Made by a program: the position numbers and the translations under genes
Assembly: GCA_937951345.1 (NCBI GenBank)
Contig: CALFCF010000040.1
Coordinates: forward strand, 1-64,000
Direction: 5' to 3'
Length of the DNA: 64,000 nucleotides
DNA from: an uncultured Granulosicoccaceae bacterium
GTDB lineage: Bacteria; Pseudomonadota; Gammaproteobacteria; Granulosicoccales; Granulosicoccaceae
The notes under the pieces: generated by a model
What the model was told of the DNA's origin: nothing
Seen by the model: only the letters and a program-made list of their open reading frames with translations
The model's database searches: none
Shown here: piece after piece, positions 57,569 through 64,000 of the stretch
How the letters are laid out: each line of letters starts with the position of its first letter
How positions within the stretch are numbered: position 1 is the stretch's first letter

Positions 57569-58474
57569 TTACTTAGCCTGGCCTTTGAACAAGTCGGAAA
57601 GGAAGTCAACCATACAAGGAACGTCCCGGTCACCGTAACCTTTCGTGACCGCATCAGACAGAGCATCTCTGGTACCTGCACCGATAAAGCTGGTGGCCTT
57701 CAGGTTAGCGGCCATATCGTTGTAATAACCCAGATCCTTACGCGCATTAGCGATCGAAAACGCCAGTTTCTTGGAGTCTCCGTCTACCGCATTGGCTTTA
57801 ACAAAATCCATCATGGCTGAATGCAAAGGACCTGCTGACATGATGTTGTAAACCGTCTCACGGGAAATACCGGCAAGATCAGACATTGCAAACGCCTCTG
57901 ACATGGCAGTCGCAACAGTCATTCCAAAAAAATTGTTTATCAGCTTGAGCGTGTGCCCTGCACCCAGATCACCGACATGGAAAACATTTTCGCCGATGTC
58001 TTTAAACACAGGCTCCACTTTATCGAAATCCGTCTTTTCACCGGCCGCCATAATATTGAGCAAACCGTCTTTAGCGTGTGACGGCGTGCGTCCCAGCGGT
58101 GCATCCATGTAACTGGCACCGGCTTGTTTGACTTTTTCACCAAGAGTTTGCGTCGAGCCGGGTATCGAAGTGCCGAGATCAACAACAATGGCGCCGGGCT
58201 TGACACCAGCAATGATGCCCTCATCACCCTGCATTATCGACTCAACCGATTCAGAGGTATCAACACACAGCATCACGACATCAGAAGCACCTGCCAGCTC
58301 TTTGGCATTTTTTGCTTCCGCTGCGCCACGAGCAACCGCCGCATCGATACCGGTTCGATTGGTTCGACCCAGGACTGTCATGGGATAGTCAAGATCCTGC
58401 ATCCGGCCAACGATTGCAGAACCCATCAGGCCCAAACCAACAAAGCCAACACTTGGCAAATTTTTATCTGTCAT
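57569..58474 (-). CDS. NAD(P)-dependent 3-hydroxyacid dehydrogenase (HIBADH/GarR family)
   Basis: 301 aa. The Rossmann motif is VGFVGLGLMGSAIVGRM at the N-terminus. DLGTSIPGSTQTL, the substrate-binding YMDAPLGRTPSHAKDGLLNIMAAGE and the catalytic lysine in GAGHTLKLINNFF (about K174) follow. Family members oxidise 3-hydroxyisobutyrate or reduce tartronate semialdehyde. The genes beside it (MFS carrier, GlcG-like protein, TRAP transporter) fit small hydroxyacid use, but the exact substrate is open. Confidence 0.92.
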   Translation of the reverse strand: MTDKNLPSVGFVGLGLMGSAIVGRMQDLDYPMTVLGRTNRTGIDAAVARGAAEAKNAKELAGASDVVMLCVDTSESVESIMQGDEGIIAGVKPGAIVVDLGTSIPGSTQTLGEKVKQAGASYMDAPLGRTPSHAKDGLLNIMAAGEKTDFDKVEPVFKDIGENVFHVGDLGAGHTLKLINNFFGMTVATAMSEAFAMSDLAGISRETVYNIMSAGPLHSAMMDFVKANAVDGDSKKLAFSIANARKDLGYYNDMAANLKATSFIGAGTRDALSDAVTKGYGDRDVPCMVDFLSDLFKGQAK

Positions 58475-58681
58475 GATGAAAACACGTTATATAAATTAGT
58501 TAGAAGATTTTGACGCCAAGCACCGGCAATGATTGGCCGGGACGTTGCGCACTCGGTGTGCCGTCAATTATACCGGACACTGCTCAGACTCAAACCGGCA
58601 AACCGGCTTCAGTTAAAAAAGCACCCACCAATTAACGACTTAGATGAATCGGATACCCGGGCAGAGATACCTGGGAAATCG

Positions 58682-59974
58682 TTACTCAAGCCCAGCAGGC
58701 GCCTTTATTCCGGTAGGTGTGCGCAGATACTTGACCGTTACAACAGCCGTTACGAGGGATAACACGGCAAGCGCATAGAGCGTCATATCAGGGTTACTGA
58801 AGCGGTCAATCGCAAAGCCAACCGGCACGGGTGCCAGAGAGGCACCAATGACACCGACCATTTGCCCCTGTCCCTGAATCGAACCCAGATGCGCACGACC
58901 GAAATAGCGCGGCCACAGATAACCGAACATGGTCAGCATGAACGCGGTACACAAACCGAAAATGATGGCATACACCGCACCGCTGGCAAACCCCGTGACA
59001 AACGTTATAGCAACCAGTGCAGTGGCGATCAGGCACAATTGAATCGCAATAACAAAACGCGTTTTAACGGTATCGTAGACACGGCCGATTAACGGCATGG
59101 TGATGACTGCTGTCAATGCTGACACTGTGAACAGGCGCGCTCCGAATGAATCATCCAGCCCTTTGTCCGACAACACAGTCACCTGAAAAAACTGCAGAAC
59201 AGTGATCAGACCACCAACAACAAACCAGACCGCACAGAGCAAATAAAAAGCACGATCGGCCTTTGCCTCTTGTACTGTCAGGCCCTCTACCACAGGCTCA
59301 TCCACCGACTCATTATCCGTCGGCGTTACAGCTGATTGACCATCAATGCGTAGCCCAACAGCTTCAGGACGATCATGCACTATCAGCAACAACACCGGCA
59401 GCATCAAAACCCAAGTCATCAGTCCGAGACAAACCCAGGCCATGCGCCATCCAATTTTATCGATCAGCAGTTCGCCAAGCAGCGGATGAATGGCCATAGA
59501 GGCTGCAAATCCAAAACCCATCAGACTCATCGCAAAACCACGCTTCGACAAAAACCATTGCGAAACGAGATTGGCGGCGCTCATCATCGTAGCGCCTTGC
59601 CCCAGAAAACGCAGTGCCGCAAAACCAACAGCCAGCCACATAAAGTTAGCGGCTGCGCCGAAAAACAGACAGGCAACACCCAAAAGACAAGATAAACCGA
59701 CAAGTGTTAGTCGTGGACCGTAACGGTCAAGCAATCTGCCGGCATGCGGCAACAGAAACGCAGCGAAAAGTGTAGCAATGGCGTAGGCACTTGCGATCGA
59801 TGCCTTGCTGACACCAAGTGATTGCGTAATGGGTTGAATAAAAACCGAGAACGTATGCGACTGCCCTGGCCCACTGCAGAAAAGACACAACGCAGCGACA
59901 CCCACCATCGGCCAACCGTAGTACATGCGCGGCGACAGTGAAGCCACCACACGGCTTCGCAATGATTCAATCAA
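58682..59974 (-). CDS. MFS transporter (monocarboxylate/OFA-like)
   Basis: 430 aa, 12 hydrophobic helices, with the MFS loop motif GRLLDRYGPRLTLVG between helices 2 and 3. The start is TTG 59974, preceded by GAGGAAGG at eight bases, a strong site; a later ATG at 59926 would cut the conserved N-terminus. A cytoplasmic loop rich in Thr, Asp and Glu (about 212-230) joins the halves. It probably carries an organic acid. It ends about 200 bp downstream of the dehydrogenase start, on the same strand. Confidence 0.87.
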   Translation of the reverse strand: MIESLRSRVVASLSPRMYYGWPMVGVAALCLFCSGPGQSHTFSVFIQPITQSLGVSKASIASAYAIATLFAAFLLPHAGRLLDRYGPRLTLVGLSCLLGVACLFFGAAANFMWLAVGFAALRFLGQGATMMSAANLVSQWFLSKRGFAMSLMGFGFAASMAIHPLLGELLIDKIGWRMAWVCLGLMTWVLMLPVLLLIVHDRPEAVGLRIDGQSAVTPTDNESVDEPVVEGLTVQEAKADRAFYLLCAVWFVVGGLITVLQFFQVTVLSDKGLDDSFGARLFTVSALTAVITMPLIGRVYDTVKTRFVIAIQLCLIATALVAITFVTGFASGAVYAIIFGLCTAFMLTMFGYLWPRYFGRAHLGSIQGQGQMVGVIGASLAPVPVGFAIDRFSNPDMTLYALAVLSLVTAVVTVKYLRTPTGIKAPAGLE

Positions 59975-59997
59975 TGTATTGCCCTTCCTCTTTTTTA

Positions 59998-60351
59998 TCA
60001 GCTACCAAGCACACGATAAAACGCATGGCTTCGGTTCGATGTATGCGGCCGCACCTGTCCCGGCCACCTGCCCTGCTCAACCGCAGTTGCCCAGGCGTCA
60101 CTGGAGACAATCGATGGATCATCGACTTCATACATGGCGACGTAGCGTGGCACTGCCGCATCAATCTGTCGAACTTCACCGCCCATAGCAAACGCAAACG
60201 GCTCGCTCCTTGCGCGGGTGACTGAATGCACCCCGTCGACACGCATCAGGTTGGGTACATGCTCAGTATCGTAAACCTCGTTAAAGAGATCTTCGTATTC
60301 CGGATCGACATCCATCGAAACACACAACAGGTAACGGGAAGCTACGGGCAT
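59998..60351 (-). CDS. Small ferredoxin-fold protein (DUF4286/EthD-like)
   Basis: 117 aa. The alternating strand-helix pattern (RYLLCVSMDVDPEYEDLFNEVYDTEHVPNLMRVDGVHSVTRAR, then PRYVAMYEVDDPSIVSSDAW) fits a dimeric alpha/beta barrel such as DUF4286 or EthD-like proteins. The (E)HVPNL segment holds a conserved His. The biological role is not known. It is 23 bp upstream of the MFS gene on the same strand, so the two are probably one transcript. Confidence 0.7.
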   Translation of the reverse strand: MPVASRYLLCVSMDVDPEYEDLFNEVYDTEHVPNLMRVDGVHSVTRARSEPFAFAMGGEVRQIDAAVPRYVAMYEVDDPSIVSSDAWATAVEQGRWPGQVRPHTSNRSHAFYRVLGS

Positions 60352-60451
60352 GAATCACTCTCTTAAATGCTTACGCGGTCAAGGGCAATGATAGTGACAT
60401 TTACGCGTTCTCACGGCAAACTAAAAATTCGCTATCGGGCAGCTTCTCGAC

Positions 60452-61135
60452 ATGTTCAACAATCGAACGATCCGCTTTCTGAAAGAGCTTGACAGAAACA
60501 ACACCAAGGACTGGTTCCACGCCAATAAAGAGCGCTACGAGGACGATATACGCACACCCGCTCTGAACTACATCGAAAACATGGCCAATCCGCTGGCCCG
60601 TATTTCTCCGCACTTTATCGCATCAGCGAAAAAAAACGGCGGTTCGCTGATGCGGGTCTATCGCGACGTACGCTTCTCGGCGGATAAAACGCCCTACAAA
60701 ACCAACATAGGCATTCACTTCAGACACAGCGCGGGCCGGGATGTGCATGCGCCCGGGTTTTATCTGCATATTGAACCGGGTGATTGTTTTCTGGCTGCCG
60801 GCATGTACAAGCCGGACAACGCGACGCTCGGCAAAGTCCGGCAACTGATTGATGAATATCCAAAAGAATGGATATCGATTCGTGATCGGTTAACCGGTGC
60901 AGATTCGGCAAAGAAATTTGAATTTTTCGGTGACAGCCTGAAAAGACCCCCCAGGGGATTCAAAGAGAATCATCCATTGCTACATGATCTAAAACGCAAA
61001 CACTTTATAGTGACCAAAAAACTACCACAGAAAACGATCCTGTCACCCACGCTGATTGAAGAAACCAGCAGCCTGTTTGATGACGGCTCAGCGCTCGTAG
61101 CTTTCGTCTGTGATGCCTGTGACCTACCCTTTTGA
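60452..61135 (+). CDS. DUF2461 family protein
   Basis: 227 aa, the standard length of this family (TIGR02453). It starts MFNNRTIRFLKELDRNNTKDWFHANKERYE; the FLxxLxxNNxxDWFxxN segment is the family mark. YRDVRFSADKTPYKTNIGIHFRH and FYLHIEPGDCFLAAGMYKPD follow. The function is unknown. Its last 12 bp overlap the 3' end of the convergent EamA gene. Confidence 0.92.
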   Translation: MFNNRTIRFLKELDRNNTKDWFHANKERYEDDIRTPALNYIENMANPLARISPHFIASAKKNGGSLMRVYRDVRFSADKTPYKTNIGIHFRHSAGRDVHAPGFYLHIEPGDCFLAAGMYKPDNATLGKVRQLIDEYPKEWISIRDRLTGADSAKKFEFFGDSLKRPPRGFKENHPLLHDLKRKHFIVTKKLPQKTILSPTLIEETSSLFDDGSALVAFVCDACDLPF

Positions 61136-62080
61136 AACTGTTTTTTTAATTTTATCAGACTCAGACGTCGTAACCGGTACCGCAGCTGTCTGTTTCGACG
61201 GGCGCGTCGCGAGATACATACCCGGCAGGATAAAGACAGCACCGAGCAGATGAAACCATTGTGGTGCTTCACCCAGTAACAACCAGGCAATGGCTGCAGC
61301 ATATAAAGGACCAAGGTATAACACCAGACCGGTTTTTGCCGCACCTAGAACCGACTGCATGTACGAGTATGCCTGATAAGCACCAAACCCTGGAAACACT
61401 GCAACCATCACTGCCAGAAACAATGCATTCGGCCAGTCATCCGGCAAGCCCAGCCAGATTACTTCCACCAGAGTAAACGGCAAAAGTACAAGCACACCGC
61501 CTGCCGTAATAACCGTCAGGCGCGCAAATGGACCAAGTGCTGACGGCCATTTACGTAACAGAACGGAATACACAGTCCAGCAACACACAGCGAACAACAC
61601 CCACAGATCACCCGGCACTAACTGCACATGCAATAAATTGGTAATGCTGCCTTTGACAACAATAATCAGCATGCCGAGCAGCGCCATAGTCGCACCGACG
61701 ATTTGTACACCGCGCAAACGATCATTGAACAAACGTGCTGATGCTATCGCGATCATGACCGGTGCCATTGCATACAGCAGCCCGATATTGATCGCTTCAG
61801 TGGTTTTGCCACCTATGTAAACAAAAGCACCACAGACCCACATGCCCAGTGCGCCAAGAAACAAGCAATGGCGCCACTCCTGTCGCCAATCAACCCAGCG
61901 CTGCTTTAATTCCTTCCAGGCGAAAGGCAACATCAGCAACAATGCCAGCGACCAGCGAAGTAGCGCCAGCAGATGGGGCTCGATAACACCGTTCGATGTG
62001 CGAGCAACAATATAATTGACCGACCACATAGCCGGTGCTACCACCAGCAGTAAATAGGCAAAACGTGTGCGATTATCCAT
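61124..62080 (-). CDS. EamA-family (DMT) transporter
   Basis: 318 aa, ten hydrophobic helices in two EamA repeats. The start MDNRTRFAYLLLVVAPAMWSVNYIVART at 62080 is chosen because it begins the first helix; the frame is open to 62194 but that part is not family-like. The second repeat has LGAAKTGLVLYLGPLYAAAIAWLLLGEAPQWF. The substrate is unknown. It ends in a convergent overlap with the DUF2461 gene and follows the MFS gene by about 76 bp. Confidence 0.88.
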   Translation of the reverse strand: MDNRTRFAYLLLVVAPAMWSVNYIVARTSNGVIEPHLLALLRWSLALLLMLPFAWKELKQRWVDWRQEWRHCLFLGALGMWVCGAFVYIGGKTTEAINIGLLYAMAPVMIAIASARLFNDRLRGVQIVGATMALLGMLIIVVKGSITNLLHVQLVPGDLWVLFAVCCWTVYSVLLRKWPSALGPFARLTVITAGGVLVLLPFTLVEVIWLGLPDDWPNALFLAVMVAVFPGFGAYQAYSYMQSVLGAAKTGLVLYLGPLYAAAIAWLLLGEAPQWFHLLGAVFILPGMYLATRPSKQTAAVPVTTSESDKIKKTVSKG

Positions 62081-62156
62081 GGCGGTTTTCAGGTGCGCAC
62101 ATAAGTAAATATATCGACATGCCAGTGATTGAGCTGAATTCGAACTAATAGAAGGT

Positions 62157-63389
62157 TTAAGCTTTACGCGGCAAAAACCATGAGAGCAATACACTGATTA
62201 CAGCCATAAACATCAGCGTCATGAATGCGATTGAGTAACTACCGCTCCGATCAAACAGCCAACCAGCGAGTAACGGGCCGCTCGCGCCACTGAGCGTACC
62301 AAACAGTACGACAATACCGAATATCGCGCCATGCGCTTTCAAGCCAAAGTATTCAGCCACATTCGGTGAAACAACAGTAAACAGGCCGCCGTGTGCAAAT
62401 CCATAGAACGGTGCCAAAAAGTACAGCAGGTAGGGTGTATCGATAATACGCAGAGCAAGCAATGCCAGCGACAGCAACGTCAGGCACAACAACAATGCCC
62501 GGCGCCCGCCAATTCGATCATGCAACAACCCCACAACCAGTCGCCCGGCGATGCTGCACCCGCCTATCATTGATAACACGGTTGCCGCACGCACAGTTGA
62601 CAGACCGAGATCAGATGCGTGCGCAACAATATGCAAAGGCACTGTCGTGAGCGATGGGAAAAAACAGAACTGAATGGCGCATAACATCCACAACACCGGA
62701 CTTTTCAGCGCCGCGCTGAGCGTAAGCTGAGGACCTGCCAGATCCATGCTTTCAGCCCTGCCCGATGTTTGCGTCCCGTTGTCGTCAGATTGATCAGCCG
62801 TTGCATCATCGGGTCCGTCAGCCGCCGGTTTTCTGCGCATCATCTGCGCGACCGCCACAAGAATAATCGCCGCACCAATACCCAGTACGACCAGTGCCTG
62901 GCGCCATCCTACCGAGGCAATCAACACGGTGACCAGAATCGGCACCAGTACCTGTCCGACAGCGGTCCCTGTTTTGACAACACCGGTCATCAATCCGCGC
63001 TTTTTCTGGTACCAGGTCGCGACTGTGGACAATGTCACGACATCATGCGTTGCCAAACCGACTCCGACCAGACAACCGAAGTAAAGCAACAGCTGCCAGG
63101 GCTCCTGCATGCCGCCCATCAGAGCGTAGGCAACTCCAGTGCTAAGACCCGAAACCGTCAACACCCATCGCGGCCCGTAGCGATCACTGAGGCGGCCAAC
63201 GACAAAGGCCAGCAACCCCATGACCAGAAACGCCAACGATGGAGCGCCTGAAAGAACCGTACGTGACCAGCCAAGTTCGCCTTCAAGCACTTTCAAAAAA
63301 ACGCTGTACCCGAACATCATTCCGATGACCGTACCCTGGATAACAAAGGATGCAGCAACGACCCGTGCTCTTGGAGAGAAATTTGACAT
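62157..63389 (-). CDS. MFS transporter (monocarboxylate-like)
   Basis: 410 aa from ATG 63389; a TTG at 63407 would add six residues. Twelve hydrophobic helices are seen with the loop motif GRLSDRYGPRWVLTV after helix 2. A polar Asp/Gly-rich loop (about 190-215) separates the halves. It resembles the other MFS carrier at 58.7 kb in layout. The substrate is unknown. It and the EamA gene may be co-transcribed. Confidence 0.87.
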   Translation of the reverse strand: MSNFSPRARVVAASFVIQGTVIGMMFGYSVFLKVLEGELGWSRTVLSGAPSLAFLVMGLLAFVVGRLSDRYGPRWVLTVSGLSTGVAYALMGGMQEPWQLLLYFGCLVGVGLATHDVVTLSTVATWYQKKRGLMTGVVKTGTAVGQVLVPILVTVLIASVGWRQALVVLGIGAAIILVAVAQMMRRKPAADGPDDATADQSDDNGTQTSGRAESMDLAGPQLTLSAALKSPVLWMLCAIQFCFFPSLTTVPLHIVAHASDLGLSTVRAATVLSMIGGCSIAGRLVVGLLHDRIGGRRALLLCLTLLSLALLALRIIDTPYLLYFLAPFYGFAHGGLFTVVSPNVAEYFGLKAHGAIFGIVVLFGTLSGASGPLLAGWLFDRSGSYSIAFMTLMFMAVISVLLSWFLPRKA

Positions 63390-63628
63390 CAGGTCATATT
63401 CCGGCAAGTGGATAAACTGAATGGATAATCTGTGCCTGGCGTTTAGTCTGTTTCAATAAAACAGCCACCACAGGATGTTACGCACCGCGGATCAACATCA
63501 GGTAGGGTCTAGCCTGCATGATAGCAGTACCCGGCACCAGTTGGATAAATGTGGAAACAGTCAGCAACGGGTAGTGCATACCGATGGAACAATCTTGTGT
63601 CGCATAGCCGATCAATTAATCAAACCGC

Positions 63629-64000
63629 TTATAAATGCTCACGCGATAAATAGTCGCGGGTACGCATCTCGCGCAGACGACTTGCAGCTCGTTCAAATTC
63701 GAATGACAGGCGCTCGCCGACGTAAAGTGCTTCCGGTTCCGCTGCCGCCGAAACGACCAGATTTACGTTTCGATCGTAAAGCTCATCTATCAGGTTGACC
63801 AGACGCCGTGCTTCATCATTGCGGTTATTATCCAGTACCTCTATGTTACTGATGAAAACTGTACTGAAGACAGTCGCAATCTCGATGTAATCGCTGGTTG
63901 AACGCGGCGTATTACATAGCGTGTCGAATTCAAACCAAACGGCGGTTTCTGAACGCCGCACCACCGGTATGTCACGCCCGTTAATGGAAACCGCTTGCTC
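63629..64000 (-). CDS. zapE: Cell division protein ZapE / AFG1-like ATPase, C-terminal part
   Basis: The frame runs off the right edge with no start inside the window; 123 residues are present. VSINGRDIPVVRRSETAVWFEFDTLCNTPRSTSDYIEIA, then VLDNNRNDEARRLVNLIDELYDRNVNLVVSAAAEPEALY, match the C-terminal half of ZapE/AFG1-type ATPases. The Walker motifs would be outside. ZapE affects FtsZ rings at constriction. The last residues (RTRDYLSREHL) are a typical ZapE end. Confidence 0.88.
   Translation of the reverse strand, partial: EQAVSINGRDIPVVRRSETAVWFEFDTLCNTPRSTSDYIEIATVFSTVFISNIEVLDNNRNDEARRLVNLIDELYDRNVNLVVSAAAEPEALYVGERLSFEFERAASRLREMRTRDYLSREHL

Overview
The window is chromosomal DNA of a gammaproteobacterium. 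A partial 16S rRNA gene lies at the left edge. The gene order from about 17.9 to 33.5 kb follows a block known from Pseudomonas: pilG-H-I-J-chpA, gshB, a tonB-like gene, yqgE, ruvX, pyrR, pyrB, pyrC', pilU, pilT, yggS, proC and yggT. The type II secretion genes, TRAP transporter, HU-like protein and ZapE also fit a free-living Gram-negative bacterium. I cannot name the genus. No prophage, insertion sequence, CRISPR array or tRNA was recognised.

Layout. 0-1.4 kb: 5' half of 16S rRNA with its leader, a boxA and a promoter, reading left. 1.7-3.5 kb: three thiol/redox genes on the plus strand (AhpD/CMD-like, glutathionyl-hydroquinone reductase, glutaredoxin). 3.5-8.9 kb (minus): M23 endopeptidase, erpA, a DUF6776-type membrane protein, argC. 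8.9-19.8 kb (minus): pilG-pilH-pilI-pilJ-chpA, the chemosensory system that controls type IV pili; pilI through argC are joined by overlapping start and stop codons. 20.5-26.9 kb (plus): gshB, tonB-like, yqgE, ruvX, pyrR, pyrB and an apparently inactive dihydroorotase (pyrC'). 27.4-29.7 kb (minus): the pilus retraction ATPases pilU and pilT. 29.9-34.4 kb (plus): yggS, transaldolase, proC, yggT, HU-like protein. 35-41.5 kb (plus): gspC, gspD, gspE, gspF without the pseudopilin genes. 41.7-48.2 kb (minus): a small unknown gene, PPK2, a CopD-like membrane protein, sdaA, a secreted trypsin-like protease and two Slp-type lipoproteins. 49-53 kb: a small unknown gene, typA/bipA and an EamA permease. 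53.2-57 kb (plus): a TRAP transporter (dctP, dctQ, dctM). 57-60.4 kb (minus): a GlcG-like small protein, a 3-hydroxyisobutyrate/tartronate-semialdehyde dehydrogenase family enzyme, an MFS carrier and a small ferredoxin-fold protein. 60.4-64 kb: DUF2461, EamA, MFS, and the C-terminal part of ZapE running off the right edge.

How the genes work together. The largest theme is surface motility and secretion. PilJ, PilI, PilG, PilH and ChpA would sense and signal, PilT and PilU would retract pili, the TonB3-like protein sits where a twitching-related tonB sits in Pseudomonas, and gspCDEF encodes part of an outer-membrane secretion machine. A second theme is pyrimidine synthesis, with an ATCase and its structural pyrC' partner. 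A third is uptake and oxidation of small organic acids (the TRAP transporter next to the dehydrogenase and GlcG-like genes).

The most unusual features are these. PilJ has a tail of about 265 residues carrying seven D-x-T-(Q/L) acidic repeats and a divergent signalling tip. A 42-nt sequence occurs in two intergenic regions 20 kb apart, each time beside hairpins. Several strong dyads or phased repeats sit in promoter regions (pilG, M23, typA, dctP), and a strong hairpin lies between dctP and dctQ.
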